In this document: positions 1 through 11,008 of the stretch, in pieces
How positions within the stretch are numbered: position 1 is the stretch's first letter
Layout: each line of letters opens with the position of its first letter
Source of the DNA: Henricia sp. BOLD:AAB3569
Taxonomy: Eukaryota > Echinodermata > Asteroidea > Spinulosida > Echinasteridae
Assembly (NCBI GenBank): GCA_037783545.1
Contig: JBBELK010000492.1
Span: 1-64,000 of the forward strand
DNA length: 64,000 bases
Direction: 5' to 3'
Notes under the pieces: model-generated
Seen by the model: only the letters and a program-made list of their open reading frames with translations
Database searches by the model: none
Told to the model about the DNA's origin: nothing
Translations under genes and position numbers: made by a program

Positions 1-91
1 TTTTATAGAAATGGCTGTCTTTTGGTTGAGCGTCACCTTCAATGTTTCCATTCACCTGCAACCCAAAATTCCCTCCGCTATTTCTCCAGTT

Positions 92-162
92 GCATTGGTG
101 GTTCAGTGGTAGAATTCTCGCCTTCCAAGCGGGAGACCCGGGTTCAATTCCCGGCTAATGCA
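92..162 (+). tRNA. tRNA-Gly (anticodon TCC), reference copy
   Basis: A 71-nt cloverleaf with anticodon TCC at 124-126, predicted to read GGA and GGG. The acceptor stem is GCATTGG with CTAATGC, which leaves one G-U wobble at the sixth pair, followed by discriminator A. The D-stem is GTTC/GAAT, the anticodon stem CTCGC/GCGGG with loop CTTCCAA, and the T-stem CCGGG/CCCGG with loop TTCAATT. No CCA is encoded, as expected for a eukaryotic nuclear gene. It differs from the CCC gene of the same unit at only three positions (anticodon first base, the second base 3' of the anticodon, and one acceptor base), so it is a sister copy of that gene. Confidence 0.96.
99..151 (+). promoter_or_regulatory. Internal Pol III promoter (A and B boxes) of the TCC gene
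   Basis: The A box is TGGTTCAGTGG at 99-109 and the B box GGTTCAATTCC at 141-151. The GCC gene has the same A box (316-326) and B box GGTTCGATTCC (358-368). The CCC gene has them at 490-500 and 532-542. These are the standard TFIIIC-binding elements of tRNA genes, and the A box is identical in all three genes of the unit. Confidence 0.85.
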
Positions 163-182
163 AAATAGCGGGTTCCCTGTAC

Positions 183-186
183 TTTT
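183..186 (+). terminator. First T4 run after the TCC gene
   Basis: The first run of four T residues lies 21 nt after the tRNA end. Pol III normally stops at T4 or longer, so a primary transcript with a trailer of about 20 nt is expected. It recurs in every unit. Confidence 0.6.
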
Positions 187-201
187 CCAGACTAGAAAGA
201 A

Positions 202-244
202 ACGTTTCATAGAAATGGCCGTCTTTTGGTTGAGCGTCACCTTC
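202..244 (+). repeat. Spacer repeat, copy following TCC
   Basis: This 43-bp stretch in the spacer after the TCC gene matches 591-633 in the spacer after the CCC gene with two differences. It shows that the two genes were duplicated together with their 3' flanks. Confidence 0.85.
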
Positions 245-308
245 TTTTCGGCACCCTCTGCGCGGAATTATCCGAATTAGCCGAACATTTAGTCCGCACT
301 TTCGAACA

Positions 309-379
309 GCACCGGTGGTTCAGTGGTAGAATTCTCGCCTGCCACGCGGGAGGCCCGGGTTCGATTCCCGGCCGGTGCA
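309..379 (+). tRNA. tRNA-Gly (anticodon GCC), reference copy
   Basis: A 71-nt cloverleaf with anticodon GCC at 341-343, predicted to read GGC and GGU. The acceptor stem GCACCGG/CCGGTGC is fully paired, with discriminator A. It differs from the CCC gene by compensatory changes in the fourth and fifth acceptor pairs, the anticodon first base, one variable-loop base, and G instead of A in the T-loop (TTCGATT). Its B box is the canonical GGTTCGATTCC. The upstream spacer (about 245-308) is unlike that of the other two genes. Confidence 0.97.
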
Positions 380-406
380 GATTGTTATAGATTCATTGTT
401 TGACAG

Positions 407-410
407 TTTT
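407..410 (+). terminator. First T4 run after the GCC gene
   Basis: The first run of four T residues lies 28 nt after the tRNA end; a further T4 follows at about 423-426. It recurs in every unit. Confidence 0.55.
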
Positions 411-482
411 CTTGCAGGAGTAGTTTTACTTCAAGTGGGAATATGCCCGCAACCAAAATCTCACTTCCAGCTTTTCTCGGGT

Positions 483-553
483 GCATTGGTGGTTCAGTGG
501 TAGAATTCTCGCCTCCCACGCGGGAGACCCGGGTTCAATTCCCGGCCAATGCA
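483..553 (+). tRNA. tRNA-Gly (anticodon CCC), reference copy
   Basis: A 71-nt cloverleaf with anticodon CCC at 515-517, predicted to read GGG. The acceptor stem GCATTGG/CCAATGC is fully paired, with discriminator A. The anticodon loop is CTCCCAC and the T-loop TTCAATT. The upstream flank resembles that of the TCC gene (a CCYGCAACC..AAAAT stretch shortly before each gene), which supports an origin by duplication. One copy of this gene, at 52,982, is interrupted by the 8.1-kb element. Confidence 0.96.
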
Positions 554-590
554 AACTGACTGGTTTCCGTACTTTGCTGGACTCCAAAAT

Positions 591-633
591 ACGTTTTATA
601 GAAATGGCTGTCTTTTGGTTGAGCGTCACCTTC
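591..633 (+). repeat. Spacer repeat, copy following CCC
   Basis: Partner of 202-244: 41 of 43 bases are identical. The bases between each tRNA end and this stretch are also alignable (a GGTTYCC..GTACTTT stretch in both). Confidence 0.85.
594..597 (+). terminator. First T4 run after the CCC gene
   Basis: The first run of four T residues lies 41 nt after the tRNA end. Only T3 runs occur before it, so either the trailer is long or termination is partial at T3. It recurs in every unit. Confidence 0.5.
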
Positions 634-901
634 AATGTTTCCATTCACCTGCAACCCAAAATTCCCTCCGCTATTTCTCCAGTTGCATTGGTGGTTCAGT
701 GGTAGAATTCTCGCCTTCCAAGCGGGAGACCCGGGTTCAATTCCCGGCTAATGCAAAATAGCGGGTTCCCTGTACTTTTCCAGACTAGAAAGAAACGTTT
801 CATAGAAATGGCCGTCTTTTGGTTGAGCGTCACCTTCTTTTCGGCACCCTCTGCGCGGAATTATCCGAATTAGCCGAACATTTAGTCCGCACTTTCGAAC
901 A

Positions 902-972
902 GCACCGGTGGTTCAGTGGTAGAATTCTCGCCTGCCACGCGGGAGGCCCGGGTTCGAGTCCCGGCCGGTGCA
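902..972 (+). tRNA. tRNA-Gly(GCC), T-loop variant
   Basis: As the reference GCC gene except T to G at 958, so the T-loop reads TTCGAGT. Canonical position 59 is naturally variable, so function is probably kept. The same change occurs in the genes starting at 7,380, 10,938 and 13,903. Confidence 0.9.
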
Positions 973-2261
973 GATTGTTATAGATTCATTGTTTGACAGT
1001 TTTCTTGCAGGAGTAGTTTTACTTCAAGTGGGAATATGCCCGCAACCAAAATCTCACTTCCAGCTTTTCTCGGGTGCATTGGTGGTTCAGTGGTAGAATT
1101 CTCGCCTCCCACGCGGGAGACCCGGGTTCAATTCCCGGCCAATGCAAACTGACTGGTTTCCGTACTTTGCTGGACTCCAAAATACGTTTTATAGAAATGG
1201 CTGTCTTTTGGTTGAGCGTCACCTTCAATGTTTCCATTCACCTGCAACCCAAAATTCCCTCCGCTATTTCTCCAGTTGCATTGGTGGTTCAGTGGTAGAA
1301 TTCTCGCCTTCCAAGCGGGAGACCCGGGTTCAATTCCCGGCTAATGCAAAATAGCGGGTTCCCTGTACTTTTCCAGACTAGAAAGAAACGTTTCATAGAA
1401 ATGGCCGTCTTTTGGTTGAGCGTCACCTTCTTTTCGGCACCCTCTGCGCGGAATTATCCGAATTAGCCGAACATTTAGTCCGCACTTTCGAACAGCACCG
1501 GTGGTTCAGTGGTAGAATTCTCGCCTGCCACGCGGGAGGCCCGGGTTCGATTCCCGGCCGGTGCAGATTGTTATAGATTCATTGTTTGACAGTTTTCTTG
1601 CAGGAGTAGTTTTACTTCAAGTGGGAATATGCCCGCAACCAAAATCTCACTTCCAGCTTTTCTCGGGTGCATTGGTGGTTCAGTGGTAGAATTCTCGCCT
1701 CCCACGCGGGAGACCCGGGTTCAATTCCCGGCCAATGCAAACTGACTGGTTTCCGTACTTTGCTGGACTCCAAAATACGTTTTATAGAAATGGCTGTCTT
1801 TTGGTTGAGCGTCACCTTCAATGTTTCCATTCACCTGCAACCCAAAATTCCCTCCGCTATTTCTCCAGTTGCATTGGTGGTTCAGTGGTAGAATTCTCGC
1901 CTTCCAAGCGGGAGACCCGGGTTCAATTCCCGGCTAATGCAAAATAGCGGGTTCCCTGTACTTTTCCAGACTAGAAAGAAACGTTTCATAGAAATGGCCG
2001 TCTTTTGGTTGAGCGTCACCTTCTTTTCGGCACCCTCTGCGCGGAATTATCCGAATTAGCCGAACATTTAGTCCGCACTTTCGAACAGCACCGGTGGTTC
2101 AGTGGTAGAATTCTCGCCTGCCACGCGGGAGGCCCGGGTTCGATTCCCGGCCGGTGCAGATTGTTATAGATTCATTGTTTGACAGTTTTCTTGCAGGAGT
2201 AGTTTTACTTCAAGTGGGAATATGCCCGCAACCAAAATCTCACTTCCAGCTTTTCTCGGGT

Positions 2262-2287
2262 GCATTGGTGGATTCCCGGCCAATGCA
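2262..2287 (+). pseudogene. tRNA-Gly(CCC) remnant with 45-bp internal deletion
   Basis: Only 26 of 71 bases remain: the 5' acceptor strand and start of the D-arm are joined directly to the last part of the T-arm and the 3' acceptor strand. The D-loop, anticodon arm and B box are lost, so it cannot make a tRNA. The neighbouring genes keep their normal spacing apart from the 45 missing bases. Confidence 0.95.
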
Positions 2288-2809
2288 AACTGACTGGTTT
2301 CCGTACTTTGCTGGACTCCAAAATACGTTTTATAGAAATGGCTGTCTTTTGGTTGAGCGTCACCTTCAATGTTTCCATTCACCTGCAACCCAAAATTCCC
2401 TCCGCTATTTCTCCAGTTGCATTGGTGGTTCAGTGGTAGAATTCTCGCCTTCCAAGCGGGAGACCCGGGTTCAATTCCCGGCTAATGCAAAATAGCGGGT
2501 TCCCTGTACTTTTCCAGACTAGAAAGAAACGTTTCATAGAAATGGCCGTCTTTTGGTTGAGCGTCACCTTCTTTTCGGCACCCTCTGCGCGGAATTATCC
2601 GAATTAGCCGAACATTTAGTCCGCACTTTCGAACAGCACCGGTGGTTCAGTGGTAGAATTCTCGCCTGCCACGCGGGAGGCCCGGGTTCGATTCCCGGCC
2701 GGTGCAGATTGTTATAGATTCATTGTTTGACAGTTTTCTTGCAGGAGTAGTTTTACTTCAAGTGGGAATATGCCCGCAACCAAAATCTCACTTCCAGCTT
2801 TTCTCGGGT

Positions 2810-2880
2810 GCATTGGTGGTTCAGTGGTAGAATTCTCGCCTCCCACGCGGGCGACCCGGGTTCAATTCCCGGCCAATGCA
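2810..2880 (+). tRNA. tRNA-Gly(CCC), variable-loop variant
   Basis: A to C at 2,852, just 3' of the anticodon stem; no stem pair is broken. The same unit has C to G in the 3' flank at 2,911. Both changes occur in the unit right after the 45-bp deletion. Confidence 0.88.
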
Positions 2881-5800
2881 AACTGACTGGTTTCCGTACT
2901 TTGCTGGACTGCAAAATACGTTTTATAGAAATGGCTGTCTTTTGGTTGAGCGTCACCTTCAATGTTTCCATTCACCTGCAACCCAAAATTCCCTCCGCTA
3001 TTTCTCCAGTTGCATTGGTGGTTCAGTGGTAGAATTCTCGCCTTCCAAGCGGGAGACCCGGGTTCAATTCCCGGCTAATGCAAAATAGCGGGTTCCCTGT
3101 ACTTTTCCAGACTAGAAAGAAACGTTTCATAGAAATGGCCGTCTTTTGGTTGAGCGTCACCTTCTTTTCGGCACCCTCTGCGCGGAATTATCCGAATTAG
3201 CCGAACATTTAGTCCGCACTTTCGAACAGCACCGGTGGTTCAGTGGTAGAATTCTCGCCTGCCACGCGGGAGGCCCGGGTTCGATTCCCGGCCGGTGCAG
3301 ATTGTTATAGATTCATTGTTTGACAGTTTTCTTGCAGGAGTAGTTTTACTTCAAGTGGGAATATGCCCGCAACCAAAATCTCACTTCCAGCTTTTCTCGG
3401 GTGCATTGGTGGTTCAGTGGTAGAATTCTCGCCTCCCACGCGGGAGACCCGGGTTCAATTCCCGGCCAATGCAAACTGACTGGTTTCCGTACTTTGCTGG
3501 ACTCCAAAATACGTTTTATAGAAATGGCTGTCTTTTGGTTGAGCGTCACCTTCAATGTTTCCATTCACCTGCAACCCAAAATTCCCTCCGCTATTTCTCC
3601 AGTTGCATTGGTGGTTCAGTGGTAGAATTCTCGCCTTCCAAGCGGGAGACCCGGGTTCAATTCCCGGCTAATGCAAAATAGCGGGTTCCCTGTACTTTTC
3701 CAGACTAGAAAGAAACGTTTCATAGAAATGGCCGTCTTTTGGTTGAGCGTCACCTTCTTTTCGGCACCCTCTGCGCGGAATTATCCGAATTAGCCGAACA
3801 TTTAGTCCGCACTTTCGAACAGCACCGGTGGTTCAGTGGTAGAATTCTCGCCTGCCACGCGGGAGGCCCGGGTTCGATTCCCGGCCGGTGCAGATTGTTA
3901 TAGATTCATTGTTTGACAGTTTTCTTGCAGGAGTAGTTTTACTTCAAGTGGGAATATGCCCGCAACCAAAATCTCACTTCCAGCTTTTCTCGGGTGCATT
4001 GGTGGTTCAGTGGTAGAATTCTCGCCTCCCACGCGGGAGACCCGGGTTCAATTCCCGGCCAATGCAAACTGACTGGTTTCCGTACTTTGCTGGACTCCAA
4101 AATACGTTTTATAGAAATGGCTGTCTTTTGGTTGAGCGTCACCTTCAATGTTTCCATTCACCTGCAACCCAAAATTCCCTCCGCTATTTCTCCAGTTGCA
4201 TTGGTGGTTCAGTGGTAGAATTCTCGCCTTCCAAGCGGGAGACCCGGGTTCAATTCCCGGCTAATGCAAAATAGCGGGTTCCCTGTACTTTTCCAGACTA
4301 GAAAGAAACGTTTCATAGAAATGGCCGTCTTTTGGTTGAGCGTCACCTTCTTTTCGGCACCCTCTGCGCGGAATTATCCGAATTAGCCGAACATTTAGTC
4401 CGCACTTTCGAACAGCACCGGTGGTTCAGTGGTAGAATTCTCGCCTGCCACGCGGGAGGCCCGGGTTCGATTCCCGGCCGGTGCAGATTGTTATAGATTC
4501 ATTGTTTGACAGTTTTCTTGCAGGAGTAGTTTTACTTCAAGTGGGAATATGCCCGCAACCAAAATCTCACTTCCAGCTTTTCTCGGGTGCATTGGTGGTT
4601 CAGTGGTAGAATTCTCGCCTCCCACGCGGGAGACCCGGGTTCAATTCCCGGCCAATGCAAACTGACTGGTTTCCGTACTTTGCTGGACTCCAAAATACGT
4701 TTTATAGAAATGGCTGTCTTTTGGTTGAGCGTCACCTTCAATGTTTCCATTCACCTGCAACCCAAAATTCCCTCCGCTATTTCTCCAGTTGCATTGGTGG
4801 TTCAGTGGTAGAATTCTCGCCTTCCAAGCGGGAGACCCGGGTTCAATTCCCGGCTAATGCAAAATAGCGGGTTCCCTGTACTTTTCCAGACTAGAAAGAA
4901 ACGTTTCATAGAAATGGCCGTCTTTTGGTTGAGCGTCACCTTCTTTTCGGCACCCTCTGCGCGGAATTATCCGAATTAGCCGAACATTTAGTCCGCACTT
5001 TCGAACAGCACCGGTGGTTCAGTGGTAGAATTCTCGCCTGCCACGCGGGAGGCCCGGGTTCGATTCCCGGCCGGTGCAGATTGTTATAGATTCATTGTTT
5101 GACAGTTTTCTTGCAGGAGTAGTTTTACTTCAAGTGGGAATATGCCCGCAACCAAAATCTCACTTCCAGCTTTTCTCGGGTGCATTGGTGGTTCAGTGGT
5201 AGAATTCTCGCCTCCCACGCGGGAGACCCGGGTTCAATTCCCGGCCAATGCAAACTGACTGGTTTCCGTACTTTGCTGGACTCCAAAATACGTTTTATAG
5301 AAATGGCTGTCTTTTGGTTGAGCGTCACCTTCAATGTTTCCATTCACCTGCAACCCAAAATTCCCTCCGCTATTTCTCCAGTTGCATTGGTGGTTCAGTG
5401 GTAGAATTCTCGCCTTCCAAGCGGGAGACCCGGGTTCAATTCCCGGCTAATGCAAAATAGCGGGTTCCCTGTACTTTTCCAGACTAGAAAGAAACGTTTC
5501 ATAGAAATGGCCGTCTTTTGGTTGAGCGTCACCTTCTTTTCGGCACCCTCTGCGCGGAATTATCCGAATTAGCCGAACATTTAGTCCGCACTTTCGAACA
5601 GCACCGGTGGTTCAGTGGTAGAATTCTCGCCTGCCACGCGGGAGGCCCGGGTTCGATTCCCGGCCGGTGCAGATTGTTATAGATTCATTGTTTGACAGTT
5701 TTCTTGCAGGAGTAGTTTTACTTCAAGTGGGAATATGCCCGCAACCAAAATCTCACTTCCAGCTTTTCTCGGGTGCATTGGTGGTTCAGTGGTAGAATTC

Positions 5801-7379
5801 TCGCCTCCCACGCGGGAGACCCGGGTTCAATTCCCGGCCAATGCAAACTGACTGGTTTCCGTACTTTGCTGGACTCCAAAATACGTTTTATAGAAATGGC
5901 TGTCTTTTGGTTGAGCGTCACCTTCAATGTTTCCATTCACCTGCAACCCAAAATTCCCTCCGCTATTTCTCCAGTTGCATTGGTGGTTCAGTGGTAGAAT
6001 TCTCGCCTTCCAAGCGGGAGACCCGGGTTCAATTCCCGGCTAATGCAAAATAGCGGGTTCCCTGTACTTTTCCAGACTAGAAAGAAACGTTTCATAGAAA
6101 TGGCCGTCTTTTGGTTGAGCGTCACCTTCTTTTCGGCACCCTCTGCGCGGAATTATCCGAATTAGCCGAACATTTAGTCCGCACTTTCGAACAGCACCGG
6201 TGGTTCAGTGGTAGAATTCTCGCCTGCCACGCGGGAGGCCCGGGTTCGATTCCCGGCCGGTGCAGATTGTTATAGATTCATTGTTTGACAGTTTTCTTGC
6301 AGGAGTAGTTTTACTTCAAGTGGGAATATGCCCGCAACCAAAATCTCACTTCCAGCTTTTCTCGGGTGCATTGGTGGTTCAGTGGTAGAATTCTCGCCTC
6401 CCACGCGGGAGACCCGGGTTCAATTCCCGGCCAATGCAAACTGACTGGTTTCCGTACTTTGCTGGACTCCAAAATACGTTTTATAGAAATGGCTGTCTTT
6501 TGGTTGAGCGTCACCTTCAATGTTTCCATTCACCTGCAACCCAAAATTCCCTCCGCTATTTCTCCAGTTGCATTGGTGGTTCAGTGGTAGAATTCTCGCC
6601 TTCCAAGCGGGAGACCCGGGTTCAATTCCCGGCTAATGCAAAATAGCGGGTTCCCTGTACTTTTCCAGACTAGAAAGAAACGTTTCATAGAAATGGCCGT
6701 CTTTTGGTTGAGCGTCACCTTCTTTTCGGCACCCTCTGCGCGGAATTATCCGAATTAGCCGAACATTTAGTCCGCACTTTCGAACAGCACCGGTGGTTCA
6801 GTGGTAGAATTCTCGCCTGCCACGCGGGAGGCCCGGGTTCGATTCCCGGCCGGTGCAGATTGTTATAGATTCATTGTTTGACAGTTTTCTTGCAGGAGTA
6901 GTTTTACTTCAAGTGGGAATATGCCCGCAACCAAAATCTCACTTCCAGCTTTTCTCGGGTGCATTGGTGGTTCAGTGGTAGAATTCTCGCCTCCCACGCG
7001 GGAGACCCGGGTTCAATTCCCGGCCAATGCAAACTGACTGGTTTCCGTACTTTGCTGGACTCCAAAATACGTTTTATAGAAATGGCTGTCTTTTGGTTGA
7101 GCGTCACCTTCAATGTTTCCATTCACCTGCAACCCAAAATTCCCTCCGCTATTTCTCCAGTTGCATTGGTGGTTCAGTGGTAGAATTCTCGCCTTCCAAG
7201 CGGGAGACCCGGGTTCAATTCCCGGCTAATGCAAAATAGCGGGTTCCCTGTACTTTTCCAGACTAGAAAGAAACGTTTCATAGAAATGGCCGTCTTTTGG
7301 TTGAGCGTCACCTTCTTTTCGGCACCCTCTGCGCGGAATTATCCGAATTAGCCGAACATTTAGTCCGCACTTTCGAACA

Positions 7380-7450
7380 GCACCGGTGGTTCAGTGGTAG
7401 AATTCTCGCCTGCCACGCGGGAGGCCCGGGTTCGAGTCCCGGCCGGTGCA
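7380..7450 (+). tRNA. tRNA-Gly(GCC), T-loop variant
   Basis: Carries T to G at 7,436, the same T-loop change as the gene at 902, eleven units further on. Confidence 0.9.
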
Positions 7451-10400
7451 GATTGTTATAGATTCATTGTTTGACAGTTTTCTTGCAGGAGTAGTTTTAC
7501 TTCAAGTGGGAATATGCCCGCAACCAAAATCTCACTTCCAGCTTTTCTCGGGTGCATTGGTGGTTCAGTGGTAGAATTCTCGCCTCCCACGCGGGAGACC
7601 CGGGTTCAATTCCCGGCCAATGCAAACTGACTGGTTTCCGTACTTTGCTGGACTCCAAAATACGTTTTATAGAAATGGCTGTCTTTTGGTTGAGCGTCAC
7701 CTTCAATGTTTCCATTCACCTGCAACCCAAAATTCCCTCCGCTATTTCTCCAGTTGCATTGGTGGTTCAGTGGTAGAATTCTCGCCTTCCAAGCGGGAGA
7801 CCCGGGTTCAATTCCCGGCTAATGCAAAATAGCGGGTTCCCTGTACTTTTCCAGACTAGAAAGAAACGTTTCATAGAAATGGCCGTCTTTTGGTTGAGCG
7901 TCACCTTCTTTTCGGCACCCTCTGCGCGGAATTATCCGAATTAGCCGAACATTTAGTCCGCACTTTCGAACAGCACCGGTGGTTCAGTGGTAGAATTCTC
8001 GCCTGCCACGCGGGAGGCCCGGGTTCGATTCCCGGCCGGTGCAGATTGTTATAGATTCATTGTTTGACAGTTTTCTTGCAGGAGTAGTTTTACTTCAAGT
8101 GGGAATATGCCCGCAACCAAAATCTCACTTCCAGCTTTTCTCGGGTGCATTGGTGGTTCAGTGGTAGAATTCTCGCCTCCCACGCGGGAGACCCGGGTTC
8201 AATTCCCGGCCAATGCAAACTGACTGGTTTCCGTACTTTGCTGGACTCCAAAATACGTTTTATAGAAATGGCTGTCTTTTGGTTGAGCGTCACCTTCAAT
8301 GTTTCCATTCACCTGCAACCCAAAATTCCCTCCGCTATTTCTCCAGTTGCATTGGTGGTTCAGTGGTAGAATTCTCGCCTTCCAAGCGGGAGACCCGGGT
8401 TCAATTCCCGGCTAATGCAAAATAGCGGGTTCCCTGTACTTTTCCAGACTAGAAAGAAACGTTTCATAGAAATGGCCGTCTTTTGGTTGAGCGTCACCTT
8501 CTTTTCGGCACCCTCTGCGCGGAATTATCCGAATTAGCCGAACATTTAGTCCGCACTTTCGAACAGCACCGGTGGTTCAGTGGTAGAATTCTCGCCTGCC
8601 ACGCGGGAGGCCCGGGTTCGATTCCCGGCCGGTGCAGATTGTTATAGATTCATTGTTTGACAGTTTTCTTGCAGGAGTAGTTTTACTTCAAGTGGGAATA
8701 TGCCCGCAACCAAAATCTCACTTCCAGCTTTTCTCGGGTGCATTGGTGGTTCAGTGGTAGAATTCTCGCCTCCCACGCGGGAGACCCGGGTTCAATTCCC
8801 GGCCAATGCAAACTGACTGGTTTCCGTACTTTGCTGGACTCCAAAATACGTTTTATAGAAATGGCTGTCTTTTGGTTGAGCGTCACCTTCAATGTTTCCA
8901 TTCACCTGCAACCCAAAATTCCCTCCGCTATTTCTCCAGTTGCATTGGTGGTTCAGTGGTAGAATTCTCGCCTTCCAAGCGGGAGACCCGGGTTCAATTC
9001 CCGGCTAATGCAAAATAGCGGGTTCCCTGTACTTTTCCAGACTAGAAAGAAACGTTTCATAGAAATGGCCGTCTTTTGGTTGAGCGTCACCTTCTTTTCG
9101 GCACCCTCTGCGCGGAATTATCCGAATTAGCCGAACATTTAGTCCGCACTTTCGAACAGCACCGGTGGTTCAGTGGTAGAATTCTCGCCTGCCACGCGGG
9201 AGGCCCGGGTTCGATTCCCGGCCGGTGCAGATTGTTATAGATTCATTGTTTGACAGTTTTCTTGCAGGAGTAGTTTTACTTCAAGTGGGAATATGCCCGC
9301 AACCAAAATCTCACTTCCAGCTTTTCTCGGGTGCATTGGTGGTTCAGTGGTAGAATTCTCGCCTCCCACGCGGGAGACCCGGGTTCAATTCCCGGCCAAT
9401 GCAAACTGACTGGTTTCCGTACTTTGCTGGACTCCAAAATACGTTTTATAGAAATGGCTGTCTTTTGGTTGAGCGTCACCTTCAATGTTTCCATTCACCT
9501 GCAACCCAAAATTCCCTCCGCTATTTCTCCAGTTGCATTGGTGGTTCAGTGGTAGAATTCTCGCCTTCCAAGCGGGAGACCCGGGTTCAATTCCCGGCTA
9601 ATGCAAAATAGCGGGTTCCCTGTACTTTTCCAGACTAGAAAGAAACGTTTCATAGAAATGGCCGTCTTTTGGTTGAGCGTCACCTTCTTTTCGGCACCCT
9701 CTGCGCGGAATTATCCGAATTAGCCGAACATTTAGTCCGCACTTTCGAACAGCACCGGTGGTTCAGTGGTAGAATTCTCGCCTGCCACGCGGGAGGCCCG
9801 GGTTCGATTCCCGGCCGGTGCAGATTGTTATAGATTCATTGTTTGACAGTTTTCTTGCAGGAGTAGTTTTACTTCAAGTGGGAATATGCCCGCAACCAAA
9901 ATCTCACTTCCAGCTTTTCTCGGGTGCATTGGTGGTTCAGTGGTAGAATTCTCGCCTCCCACGCGGGAGACCCGGGTTCAATTCCCGGCCAATGCAAACT
10001 GACTGGTTTCCGTACTTTGCTGGACTCCAAAATACGTTTTATAGAAATGGCTGTCTTTTGGTTGAGCGTCACCTTCAATGTTTCCATTCACCTGCAACCC
10101 AAAATTCCCTCCGCTATTTCTCCAGTTGCATTGGTGGTTCAGTGGTAGAATTCTCGCCTTCCAAGCGGGAGACCCGGGTTCAATTCCCGGCTAATGCAAA
10201 ATAGCGGGTTCCCTGTACTTTTCCAGACTAGAAAGAAACGTTTCATAGAAATGGCCGTCTTTTGGTTGAGCGTCACCTTCTTTTCGGCACCCTCTGCGCG
10301 GAATTATCCGAATTAGCCGAACATTTAGTCCGCACTTTCGAACAGCACCGGTGGTTCAGTGGTAGAATTCTCGCCTGCCACGCGGGAGGCCCGGGTTCGA

Positions 10401-10937
10401 TTCCCGGCCGGTGCAGATTGTTATAGATTCATTGTTTGACAGTTTTCTTGCAGGAGTAGTTTTACTTCAAGTGGGAATATGCCCGCAACCAAAATCTCAC
10501 TTCCAGCTTTTCTCGGGTGCATTGGTGGTTCAGTGGTAGAATTCTCGCCTCCCACGCGGGAGACCCGGGTTCAATTCCCGGCCAATGCAAACTGACTGGT
10601 TTCCGTACTTTGCTGGACTCCAAAATACGTTTTATAGAAATGGCTGTCTTTTGGTTGAGCGTCACCTTCAATGTTTCCATTCACCTGCAACCCAAAATTC
10701 CCTCCGCTATTTCTCCAGTTGCATTGGTGGTTCAGTGGTAGAATTCTCGCCTTCCAAGCGGGAGACCCGGGTTCAATTCCCGGCTAATGCAAAATAGCGG
10801 GTTCCCTGTACTTTTCCAGACTAGAAAGAAACGTTTCATAGAAATGGCCGTCTTTTGGTTGAGCGTCACCTTCTTTTCGGCACCCTCTGCGCGGAATTAT
10901 CCGAATTAGCCGAACATTTAGTCCGCACTTTCGAACA

Positions 10938-11008
10938 GCACCGGTGGTTCAGTGGTAGAATTCTCGCCTGCCACGCGGGAGGCCCGGGTTCGAGTCCCGG
11001 CCGGTGCA
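10938..11008 (+). tRNA. tRNA-Gly(GCC), T-loop variant
   Basis: Carries T to G at 10,994, the shared T-loop change, six units after the copy at 7,380. Confidence 0.9.

Larger units (their letters stand above)
1..2261 (+). repeat. Array block A: regular units before the 45-bp deletion
   Basis: TCC genes start at 92 + 593n (n = 0-3), GCC genes at 309 + 593n (n = 0-3) and CCC genes at 483 + 593n (n = 0-2). Each gene is 71 bp, + strand. The GCC gene at 902 carries the T-loop variant listed separately. Confidence 0.96.

Noticed and set aside
426..761. Open frames of 70-74 codons on both strands in every unit
   Set aside because: They run through tRNA genes and spacers and recur only because the unit is tandemly repeated. 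The tRNA cloverleaves explain the conservation.
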